Part shown: positions 45,815 to 52,809 of the stretch, one piece after another
Numbering within the stretch: the stretch's first letter is position 1
How the letters are laid out: every line of letters starts with the position of its first letter
NCBI RefSeq assembly: GCF_036511935.1
Contig: NZ_AP028878.1
Coordinates: 3,596,001-3,660,000 of the forward strand
DNA length: 64,000 nucleotides
Direction: 5' to 3'
Origin: Marinobacter nanhaiticus D15-8W
Lineage (GTDB): Bacteria; Pseudomonadota; Gammaproteobacteria; Pseudomonadales; Oleiphilaceae
The notes under the pieces: model-generated
Databases searched by the model: none
Seen by the model: the letters and a program-made list of their open reading frames with translations, nothing else
Told to the model about the DNA's origin: nothing
Made by a program: the position numbers and the translations under genes

Positions 45815-46132
45815 TGGCACAGTTCGACGTGTATCCGAACCCAAGCAAAACTAGCAAAGCGCACTATCCTTACCTTGTCGATATTCAGAGCAGCCTGCTG
45901 AGCGAACCGGCAGCTCGCATCGTTATCCCCCTTAGGAAAACGCGCGGCGTTTGGTGGCGAAACCATGCAAGGACTCACGCCGGAAATTAGTTTTGCCGAC
46001 CAAGAACTTTTGCTATTAACCCCACAAGTTTCCTCCGTGCCCGAGAAGTATCTCAAAAGGCCTGTGGGTTCCCTCTCGCACTTTAGGGATCAGATTGTTG
46101 GAGCTCTGGACCTTGCAATCACGGGTATTTAA
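45814..46132 (+). pseudogene. ccdB: CcdB-type gyrase toxin, frameshifted
   Basis: ATG at 45814. The first 43 codons read MAQFDVYPNPSK and LVDIQSSLLSEPAARIVIPL, the CcdB pattern. At 45946-45947 an extra G puts the frame out, giving an early stop at 45990. Removing it yields KTRAFGGETMQGLTPEI, then LTPQVSSVPEKYLKRPVGSL and RDQIVGALDLAITGI, the correct CcdB C-terminus with the gyrase-binding end. The full length would be 105 residues, normal for the family. Either toxin loss, which a cell can tolerate with the antitoxin present, or a sequence error. Confidence 0.85.
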
Positions 46133-46205
46133 CGCCCGGCTTTGGAATCGAGGCAAAGCTTGGGGAAAAGGCATCGCTATACCTGCTATCGTCAGCGCTT
46201 TTTCC
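46130..46205. other. possible degenerate attC site
   Basis: AACGCCCGGCTTTGG at 46131-46145 resembles the conserved side of the attC sites at 46301, 48505 and 51157 (AACGC, about five bases, CTTTG). The opposite arm could not be matched with confidence. The ccdB stop codon lies at the site's edge. Nothing else was seen between 46133 and 46300. Confidence 0.3.
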
Positions 46206-46300
46206 CAACATCCACTTCATCTATATCACACTCTTTCAGTGCTACTGCACCAGGGGAAGTTCACTGCCTTCTTGATCATGCGTACTTCCTTGGTGCTTAT

Positions 46301-46384
46301 AACGCTTTTTGTTTAGCGGCGCCCCGACCGGAGCGTCCGGTGGAATCCGCAGGCCGGAACAAACTACAACAAGCTGTTAAAAAG
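46301..46384. repeat. integron attC site of the small membrane protein cassette
   Basis: Read on the minus strand: CTTTTTAAC, an imperfect hairpin with CCGGACGCTCCGGTCGG near its tip, then GCCGCTAAACAAAAAGCGTT. R'' (GACTTTTTAAC) is complementary to the 5' end of the same cassette (GTTAAAAGTC at 46655-46664 minus) apart from one extra A, which is the expected property of a cassette. The ORF stop abuts R''. Confidence 0.6.
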
Positions 46385-46624
46385 TCAGCAGCCACCATCA
46401 CCTCCCCCGGAGTCACCACCTCCAAAGAAACCGCCGAACGATACATCCCCACCTGATGAGGATGAACGTCCACTGATTCTGGTTGAGAGCCAAATTACAA
46501 AGGCCAGAAGAAGAAAACCGAAAACGAATGGGGCGAGAAAACCGGTGAGTATGGAGCCTGATTTGAGGTCAATGACATGCCAGAGACACCAAAGGGCTGC
46601 CGCATAGATCAAAAACCATTTCAT
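46385..46624 (-). CDS. small Gly/Ser-rich membrane protein, integron cassette
   Basis: 79 residues; ATG preceded by GGGAGGG with good spacing. Two membrane helices (MKWFLIYAAALWCLWHVIDL, then LTGFLAPFVFGFLLLAFVIW), then a tail of Ser, Gly and Asp (SGRSSSSGGDVSFGG, GGDSGGGDGGC). I do not recognise the family. The start is about 40 bases from the cassette boundary and the stop abuts attC, so it fills one cassette. Codon use is less GC-rich than core genes. Confidence 0.7.
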   Translation of the reverse strand: MKWFLIYAAALWCLWHVIDLKSGSILTGFLAPFVFGFLLLAFVIWLSTRISGRSSSSGGDVSFGGFFGGGDSGGGDGGC

Positions 46625-46664
46625 AAATCTATCCCTCCCTGGGCCTGCCTAGCAGACTTTTAAC

Positions 46665-48504
46665 GAGGCTGTAGAAAAACCCAATTCTGAGTCGTTTCCA
46701 CCCGCCGTTTCAGTTGTTCTTTTGTTTACCCGCCATTGGCGAATGCGTTGTTCTTATTTGTCGGAAGTAGCCGTTTAGTCCCAAGTTTCGCCGCTGCGTC
46801 ACCTATAGCGCATTCAGCAGCGCGGTTTGGTGGGTCTTCTGCCCTCCCCAGTCAGGCCGCCAATCGCCCATAATTCGCCAGCTTCTCGATATTGTGAACC
46901 AGACAGTAAAGCTGCCACTGGCCCTGTACCTTTCGCTTACCGCGCAGACTGAAGCGGTTCAGCCGTTTGGTCGTACCGATGTTGCCGAACACCGGCTCCA
47001 CCACCGACATCCGGTGACTGTAGATCGCTTTACCCTGCGGGCTATCCACCCGATGCTTCATCCAGTCGGTGTAGTTCGGCAGGCGCTTGGTCTCGATGGT
47101 GAACGAGACCTGCCTTCCCGAGCCTTTGCGATGGTCGGCAGACGCCGGATTCTGCATGCACTGATGCTTCTTCGGGCAATGCCGACATTGCAGCAAACGA
47201 CCTTCGAAGTGCACCCGGCTTTTGCCACTCTCAGCCTCGCGGGTGCCCTGGTAACTGATCGCGTTACCCGCGGGGCAGATGCACGTCAGGTTCACCGGGT
47301 CGAACTGGAATTCGCTCGCCGGGATGGTCTTCTTCCTCCCTGTGGCCAGTAGGTCCTGGTGGCGCTTGCCGTACTTGTCCTTCTGGTGGGCGAACTTCGG
47401 GTCCCGGCTGCGGAACTGATTGTCCGGGATATAGCCGTTGATCTGACGCTCATGCAGGTACCGCATGTTGTCTTCGTTGGCGAAGCCGGTGTCGGCGGTG
47501 ACGATGGTGCCTTGCTGGTAGATGCTGTCGGCAATACCCAGCTTCCTATAACGGGCTTCGACTGTCTCCAGCACCGGTTGCAGGGTGTGATGTTCCTGGC
47601 CTTCGCCGAAGGCCTGGGCGTCGATGATGACCTGGTGTTTCTTATCCACGGTGGCCACACCGTTATAGCCCTGGATCGTGCCCTTACCGGTGGTCATCTT
47701 GGCACTCTCGTTATCGGTCAGGTTGCTCTTCACTTCCTTGTTCCGCTTCCCCCGGCCCCTCCTTGGGCGGTTCGTCTTTAGGAAGCGGTCCACTTTGGTC
47801 ATGGCCTCATCCAGCGAGAGAATGGTTTTGGCCCGGCGGATATCCCGGTCCAGTTCGGCTTCGGTCTCCGCTTCGTCCCGCGCGTAGTGTTCACGCAGGT
47901 GGTGGCGGATCAGGCGCCGCAGCTTCTCCCGCTTCTCGCCGAGCTCCTTGAAGGTGCCGGACCACTCCTTGCTGGCGTTGGAGGACATCTTGCAACCGTC
48001 GATGGCAAAGAGTTCGTTGCCCAACAGGCCCTGCTCGTGACACACCAGCAGCACTTGCTCGAACAAATCCTCGATCTCATCGGCATGGCCGCTGACGAAC
48101 TTTGCCAGTGTGGTGAAGTGCGGCACCGTATCGCAGGACAGTGCCTTGAAGATGATGTTGGTCTCGCAGCACCACTGCATCTCGCGGCTGGAGGTGATGC
48201 CCTTGGAGTAGGCGAACAGGATGATCTTCAGCAGGATGGCGGGATCGTAGGCCAGCCGACCGGTGTCTTCGTTGCGGTACTTGGGGTGAAACACCGATAG
48301 GTCCAGCCTGTGTTCGATCAGGTAGTGGATCGCATGTTCGAAGGTGCCGGGCTGGAGCTGATCCTGGTAGTTGATAACGACCATCGCGTCCTGGTCGTAG
48401 TTGTAGTGCTTGAAGCGGGGCATGAAAGACGGTCCTTGTCGGCCAGCGATGACTCGATGCTACCAAAGCACGAGCGGCGATTCCGGGACTTTTTCTACAG
48501 CCTC
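46665..48504 (-). mobile_element. IS1182-family insertion sequence, copy 1
   Basis: 1840 bases bounded by 15-bp inverted repeats GAGGCTGTAGAAAAA (46665-46679, and its complement at 48490-48504), flanked by a direct AAC (46662-46664 and 48505-48507). It carries one transposase gene. It sits immediately after the AAC of an attC R-box, separating that site from the cassette to its left. The second copy occupies the same position of another attC site. Confidence 0.85.
46852..48423 (-). CDS. IS1182-family transposase, copy 1
   Basis: 523 residues, full length. DDE-type catalytic residues are visible: Asp in LFAIDGCKMSSNA, Asp in TIVTADTGFANE and Glu in RMSVVEPVFGNIGTTKRLNR. A Cys-rich zinc-binding stretch (CICPAGN, RLLQCRHCPKKHQCMQ) precedes the Glu, as in the family. 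N-terminal half is nearly identical to copy 2, the C-terminal half is diverged. Appears intact. Confidence 0.93.
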   Translation of the reverse strand: MPRFKHYNYDQDAMVVINYQDQLQPGTFEHAIHYLIEHRLDLSVFHPKYRNEDTGRLAYDPAILLKIILFAYSKGITSSREMQWCCETNIIFKALSCDTVPHFTTLAKFVSGHADEIEDLFEQVLLVCHEQGLLGNELFAIDGCKMSSNASKEWSGTFKELGEKREKLRRLIRHHLREHYARDEAETEAELDRDIRRAKTILSLDEAMTKVDRFLKTNRPRRGRGKRNKEVKSNLTDNESAKMTTGKGTIQGYNGVATVDKKHQVIIDAQAFGEGQEHHTLQPVLETVEARYRKLGIADSIYQQGTIVTADTGFANEDNMRYLHERQINGYIPDNQFRSRDPKFAHQKDKYGKRHQDLLATGRKKTIPASEFQFDPVNLTCICPAGNAISYQGTREAESGKSRVHFEGRLLQCRHCPKKHQCMQNPASADHRKGSGRQVSFTIETKRLPNYTDWMKHRVDSPQGKAIYSHRMSVVEPVFGNIGTTKRLNRFSLRGKRKVQGQWQLYCLVHNIEKLANYGRLAA

Positions 48505-48573
48505 AACGCTTTGGCTTTGCGGCGTGCCGGAGCGGCAGCGTAGGTACGTCCGCCAACAGCCAATGGTTATGAG
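48505..48573. repeat. integron attC site split by IS copy 1
   Basis: Minus strand: R'' CTCATAAC, arm TTGGCTGTTGGCGGACGT, tip, arm GCCGCAAAGCCAA and GCGTT. The two arms pair imperfectly with unpaired bases, the attC hallmark. R'' is the exact complement of GTTATGAG, the 5' end of the same cassette (49308-49315 on the minus strand). The IS inserted between the GTT end and the next cassette's start. Confidence 0.72.
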
Positions 48574-49292
48574 AGCTCATCATTTCCCGCTACTTTTAGA
48601 GCAAGCTCAGAAAGAGTTTTTTCACGAAGTGCATCGTCAGCAATTCGCGATGCAACTACACTGGCGAGCAATATCTGATGGGTATCGACTAATCTCGAAT
48701 GAAACCCACCCAGGTGCTGCGTCGCTGATGCATGCATCTTTAGAAAAATTGCAGCTACGTAGCTCGTCAGGAAAGTACCGATAGCTCCGAGAACGGCCGT
48801 AATTATCTTCGCGTCTAATGTAGATGCATAGTTAATTACCGCGTAGAGCGTTGCCAATATTAGCCCTAAGCCAATAAGCATACAGCCAATGCCAACTAAA
48901 AATATCCAAGAGTTCTGACTAAGATTTAGGCCATAATATCTTTGCAGTTGAGCATCATTTAGCCGGAGCGTCTTCTCAGCTTTCGTTTCAATCTGAGTCC
49001 GTTCAAATTGCTGTAAATCGACCTCAAACTCAAGCTCCCTTATCTCCTGTTCTATATCTCTAACTCGCCCGCGAAGGATCGGAATCATGCCCACCGGAAT
49101 CACAATATAGGCCAGCACTAAAGGTAATATTCTTGTAGGAATATCCGACGTCCACGCAAAGGCTGGCACAATTACGGACAAAGTTAGCGAGATAAAAATT
49201 GCAATATAAAAGGAGCCTTGAACCTTCCTGCGCCGAACTTTGCGTTCCGCGAGGCGCTCTTCCATACGGTCTTTTTTAGACTCTACTTCCAA
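48567..49292 (-). CDS. membrane protein resembling the TRADD-N-associated TM domain family, integron cassette
   Basis: 241 residues from TTG 49292 with GGAG at about eight bases. A charged coiled N-terminus, a helix pair (about 28-70), a coiled coil (REIRELEFEVDLQQFERTQI), then RYYGLNLSQNSWIFLVGIGC with a second helix pair (about 128-185) and a helical tail (KMHASATQHLGGFHSRLVDT). The order Y-x-x-x-L-x-Q-S, two helices, then F/M-x-x-x-x-x-A helix recalls the membrane domain found next to TRADD-N-like domains in bacterial conflict systems. The A/T-rich codon use differs from neighbours. Stop codon lies inside attC. Function unproven. Confidence 0.55.
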   Translation of the reverse strand: MEVESKKDRMEERLAERKVRRRKVQGSFYIAIFISLTLSVIVPAFAWTSDIPTRILPLVLAYIVIPVGMIPILRGRVRDIEQEIRELEFEVDLQQFERTQIETKAEKTLRLNDAQLQRYYGLNLSQNSWIFLVGIGCMLIGLGLILATLYAVINYASTLDAKIITAVLGAIGTFLTSYVAAIFLKMHASATQHLGGFHSRLVDTHQILLASVVASRIADDALREKTLSELALKVAGNDELS

Positions 49293-49315
49293 GATAAATC
49301 TCCGTTACTCATAAC

Positions 49316-51156
49316 GAGGCTGTAGAAAAACCCAATTCTGAGTCGTTTCCACCCGCTGTTTCAGTTGTTCTTTTGTTTACCCGCCATTGGCGGATGCGTT
49401 GTTTTATTTCCGACAATAGCCGCGCACTCCAAGTTTTTTGCCGCTTAGTCAGCTATAGCGCATTCAGCGGCGCTATAGCATGGCTCTCCCACCTGCCCTT
49501 CGGTCAGGCTGCCAACTGCCCGTAATTGGCCAACTTCTCAATATTATGAACCAGACAGTAAAGCTGCCACTGGCCTTGCACTTTCCGTTTACCCCGCAGA
49601 CTGAAGCGGTTCAGCCGTTTGGTGGTGCCGATATTGCCGAACACCGGCTCCACCACCGACATTCGATGGCTGTAAATTTCTTTGCCTTGGGGGCTATCCA
49701 CCCGGTGCTTCATCCAGTCGGTGTAGTTCGGTCGGCGCTGGGTCTCGATGGTGAACGAGACCTGTCTTCCTTTGCCTTTCCGATCGTTGGCCGCCTCCGG
49801 GTTCTGCATGCAGCGGTGCTTCTTCGGGCAGTGTCGGCACTGCAGTAAACGGCCCTGGAAGTAGGTTCGGCGCTGGCCGTTCTGATCGACCTTGGTTCCG
49901 TGGTATTGGAGGGATTCGCCGGCGGGACAGATACAGGTGAGGTCCACCGGGTCGAACTGGAATTCGCTCGCGGGGATGGTCTTCTTCCACCCTGTGGCCG
50001 GTCGGTCTTGATGGCGCTTGCCGTACTTGGCTTTCTGGTGCTGGAACTTCGGGTCCCGGCTGCGGAACTGGTTGTCCGGGATATAGCCGTTGATCTGACG
50101 CTCATGCAGGTACTGCATATTGGCTTCGTTGGCGAAGCCGGTATCGGCGGTGATGACCGTACCGTGTTGATAGATGCTGTCGGCAATACCCAGCTTCTTA
50201 TAGCGAGCTTCGACGGTTTCCAGGACCGGTTGCAGCGTGTGATGCTCCTGGCCTTCGCCGAAGGCCTGGGCGTCGATGATGACCTGGTGTTTCTTATCCA
50301 CCGTGGCGACACCATTGTAGCCCTGGATCGTGCCCTTGCCCGTGGTCATCTTGGCACTCTCCTTATCGGTCAGGTTGCTCTTCACTTCCTTGTTCCGCTT
50401 CCCCCGGCCCCTCCGTGGGCGGTTCGTCTTTAGGAAGCGGTCCACTTTGGTCATGGCCTCATCCAGCGAGAGAATGGTTTTGGCCCGGCGGATATCCCGG
50501 TCCAGTTCGGCTTCGGTCTCCGCTTCGTCCCGCGCGTAGTGTTCACGCAGGTGGTGGCGGATCAGGCGCCGCAGCTTCTCCCGCTTCTCGCCGAGCTCCT
50601 TGAAGGTGCCGGACCACTCCTTGCTGGCGTTGGAGGACATCTTGCAACCGTCGATGGCAAAGAGTTCGTTGCCCAACAGGCCCTGCTCGTGACACACCAG
50701 CAGCACTTGCTCGAACAAATCCTCGATCTCATCGGCATGGCCGCTGACGAACTTTGCCAGTGTGGTGAAGTGCGGCACCGTATCGCAGGACAGTGCCTTG
50801 AAGATGATGTTGGTCTCGCAGCACCACTGCATCTCGCGGCTGGAGGTGATGCCCTTGGAGTAGGCGAACAGGATGATCTTCAGCAGGATGGCGGGATCGT
50901 AGGCCAGCCGACCGGTGTCTTCGTTGCGGTACTTGGGGTGAAACACCGATAGGTCCAGCCTGTGTTCGATCAGGTAGTGGATCGCATGTTCGAAGGTGCC
51001 GGGCTGGAGCTGATCCTGGTAGTTGATAACGACCATCGCGTCCTGGTCGTAGTTGTAGTGCTTGAAGCGGGGCATGAAAGACGGTCCTTGTCGGCCAGCG
51101 ATGACTCGATGCTACCAAAGCACGAGCGGCGATTCCGGGACTTTTTCTACAGCCTC
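49316..51156 (-). mobile_element. IS1182-family insertion sequence, copy 2
   Basis: 1841 bases, same ends (GAGGCTGTAGAAAAA) and same AAC flanks (49313-49315 and 51157-51159) as copy 1, same orientation. Together the copies bracket one cassette (48567-49292), giving a composite-transposon-like arrangement. About 740 bases at the transposase 5' side are almost identical between copies. Confidence 0.85.
49504..51075 (-). CDS. IS1182-family transposase, copy 2
   Basis: 523 residues with the same catalytic pattern: LFAIDGCKMSSNA, VITADTGFANEANM and RMSVVEPVFGNIG. Up to about residue 290 it differs from copy 1 by a single residue (LTDKES against LTDNES); beyond that differences are frequent, for example ATGWKKTIPAS and GESLQYHGTKVDQNGQ. 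Looks intact. Confidence 0.93.
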   Translation of the reverse strand: MPRFKHYNYDQDAMVVINYQDQLQPGTFEHAIHYLIEHRLDLSVFHPKYRNEDTGRLAYDPAILLKIILFAYSKGITSSREMQWCCETNIIFKALSCDTVPHFTTLAKFVSGHADEIEDLFEQVLLVCHEQGLLGNELFAIDGCKMSSNASKEWSGTFKELGEKREKLRRLIRHHLREHYARDEAETEAELDRDIRRAKTILSLDEAMTKVDRFLKTNRPRRGRGKRNKEVKSNLTDKESAKMTTGKGTIQGYNGVATVDKKHQVIIDAQAFGEGQEHHTLQPVLETVEARYKKLGIADSIYQHGTVITADTGFANEANMQYLHERQINGYIPDNQFRSRDPKFQHQKAKYGKRHQDRPATGWKKTIPASEFQFDPVDLTCICPAGESLQYHGTKVDQNGQRRTYFQGRLLQCRHCPKKHRCMQNPEAANDRKGKGRQVSFTIETQRRPNYTDWMKHRVDSPQGKEIYSHRMSVVEPVFGNIGTTKRLNRFSLRGKRKVQGQWQLYCLVHNIEKLANYGQLAA

Positions 51157-51231
51157 AACGCGGAGCTTTGCGGCAATTTTGGAGCCGCGAAGCGGCGGAG
51201 AAATTGTCCGGCAACAGCGTATTGTTGGATG
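51157..51231. repeat. integron attC site split by IS copy 2
   Basis: Minus strand: R'' CATCCAAC, arm GCTGTTGCCGGACAATTT, tip with CCGCCGCTTCGCGG, arm AAATTGCCGCAAAGC, then GCGTT. It shares GCTGTTG-x-CGGAC and GCCGCAAAGC-NNN-GCGTT with the site at 48505-48573, so both belong to one attC family. Confidence 0.72.
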
Positions 51232-51252
51232 TCGACGACTGGTAGATAGAAA

Positions 51253-51772
51253 TCATGATAAAGCTCTTAGCGCTTCGTATTCTTCTCGATTGTAGTCATT
51301 CATCGCGAGAAACCACTCTTCAAAAGACGGGAACTGCTCTACGAGCCCTCCAGCGAACCAATACACGACACCGGGCTGTTCCGACTCTGAGCGCCCAATT
51401 GCAAACACATCAATATCTATAGAAGACGCTGCGAATGGGAGCAGCTCAGCAGACTTGGCCCCGCAAAGAGGGCGTGTATCCCCTAAGGACTCCAGCAAGA
51501 CTACAGCCCGGGCATGTTTCGTTCCCGCGACTAGATCTTTTGTTCCAAAAACGTCCACCGCTTGGAAGAAACTACGCCAGCCATCAACGTGAGCCAGAAA
51601 ATCCCTGTGAGCTTGGTCGAGCCTTGATCCCAATTGGGGCCTCCGCATCCTCAATAGCTCGCGGAGAGGCGGCCATCTCTGGGTAGCAGTGCTCCCACAG
51701 GCGTTCCTCATCCACCTCAGCAATTTTCTGCTTTATCAGATGGGCAATGCCAATTTCCCGCTTCCAATCCAC
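51253..51772 (-). pseudogene. SUKH (SMI1/KNR4) family protein, frameshifted
   Basis: GTG at 51772 opens MDWKREIGIAHLIKQK and EERLWEHCYPEMAASPRAIE, the SUKH start. Near 51629-51639 the frame changes; in the next frame the fold continues LDQAHRDFLAHVDGWRSFF, DVFAIGRSESEQPGVVYW and PSFEEWFLAMNDYNREEYEA. One base too many, probably in GGG (51629-51631) or CCCC (51636-51639), explains it. The repaired protein would be about 172 residues. SUKH proteins are often immunity proteins against nuclease toxins. It fills the rightmost cassette. Confidence 0.75.
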
Positions 51773-51819
51773 AAGAACTCATTCCAAACATGAGGACATT
51801 TTCAACACCCAACAGCCAA

Positions 51820-51841
51820 TTATACGAACGCGTTCGTATAA
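51820..51841. repeat. 22-bp perfect palindrome, copy 1
   Basis: TTATACGAACG followed by its exact inverse. Followed by CATTCGTATAACTCC at 51846-51860. The core GAACGCGTTCGTATAAC recurs at 52067-52083. Confidence 0.65.
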
Positions 51842-51936
51842 CACCCATTCGTATAACTCCAAAGAAAACGCTCTGATAATCAACGAAATTCACCTATGAA
51901 ATCAGAGCCCTAAGGGCATTCCACGCAAACGCAGCC

Positions 51937-51993
51937 GGAGTTATACGCCCGCCGGAAGCCTCTCCGCCACCTATATTTGAAACGTATAACTCC
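51937..51993. repeat. GTATAACTCC repeats, inverted pair
   Basis: GGAGTTATACG at 51937-51947 and CGTATAACTCC at 51983-51993 are perfect inverted copies, between the two palindromes. No gene is recognised in 51773-52125 apart from these repeats. Confidence 0.55.
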
Positions 51994-52054
51994 AATCCAA
52001 GTGTGTCCACTTTCCAAACGTATCAAATGGTTACACCGCTAAATCATGGAGATC

Positions 52055-52088
52055 CCGGAGTTTTGCGAACGCGTTCGTATAACTCCGG
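52055..52088. repeat. 34-bp imperfect palindrome, copy 2
   Basis: CCGGAGTTTTGCGAACG pairs with CGTTCGTATAACTCCGG with two mismatches. Same core as at 51820-51841, 234 bases away. Confidence 0.65.
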
Positions 52089-52125
52089 CCTGCACGGCGG
52101 AATAGGAGCAGAGGTGAAGGGCGGG

Positions 52126-52809
52126 CTAGAGCGCCCGATACCGACGCTCAGGCCGCCCGACGGAGCCGTAGGTTACTTCAGCCGTCAGCTCCTCTGAGCT
52201 CACCAGGTACTCCAGGTAGCGTCGGGCGGTTGTGCGTGACGCGCCGATCTCCTGCCCTACCGCTTCGGCACTCCAGTCGCCGGGCGCTTTAACGACGTCG
52301 CGGATCTTGTCGAGGGTGAGTGGATCGATGCCCTTGGGTAGGCGCGATGCGGATTCGCTGGTGGGTTCGGGTTGGCTGCGTGGCAGGAGGGCGTCCACTT
52401 CTTCCTGGGCCACATTATTCAGGCTGTCGAGGGTTTCGAGATGCTGGCGATAGCGCTGGATGGCGGCTTGCAGGCGCTCGAAGACGAGGGGCTTGAGGAT
52501 GTAGTCGAAGACGCCGCCGCGAAGGGCGCTGCGTAGGGTATCGACTTCCTTGGCGGCGGTGATGAGGATGACGTCGCTGGGGCTATCCCCGGCGCGTAGT
52601 TCGCGCAGCAGTTCCAGGCCGCTGCCGTCCGGGAAATAGACGTCCAGCAACACCAGGTCGGGCTGGAGTACGTCGATCTGGTCCCGGGCGTCAGCCAGGG
52701 TGTGGGCGATGCCGCAGAGTTCTACGGCGTCCAGACGCTCGACGAAACGGCGCTGGATTTCGGCGATCTGGCGATCGTCTTCGACAATCAACAGGCGAAT
52801 GGACTTCAA
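52126..52809 (-). CDS. CitB/DcuR-family response regulator
   Basis: 227 residues. Receiver with IVEDDRQIAEIQ, phosphoacceptor Asp in LVLLDVYFPDGSGLELL, VILITAAKEVDTLRSA and the Lys in ILKPLVFERLQA. The C-terminal domain is the CitB-type helix-turn-helix (APGDWSAEAVGQEIGASRTTARRYLEYL), not OmpR-like. It overlaps the sensor kinase gene by four bases and the pair is divergent from tctCBA, so it probably activates tricarboxylate uptake. Confidence 0.9.
   Translation of the reverse strand: MKSIRLLIVEDDRQIAEIQRRFVERLDAVELCGIAHTLADARDQIDVLQPDLVLLDVYFPDGSGLELLRELRAGDSPSDVILITAAKEVDTLRSALRGGVFDYILKPLVFERLQAAIQRYRQHLETLDSLNNVAQEEVDALLPRSQPEPTSESASRLPKGIDPLTLDKIRDVVKAPGDWSAEAVGQEIGASRTTARRYLEYLVSSEELTAEVTYGSVGRPERRYRAL

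Noticed and set aside
46665..51156. The two IS copies as a functional composite transposon
   Set aside because: The copies are in direct orientation and each has its own AAC flanks, indicating separate insertions into two attC sites rather than one transposition of the whole segment.
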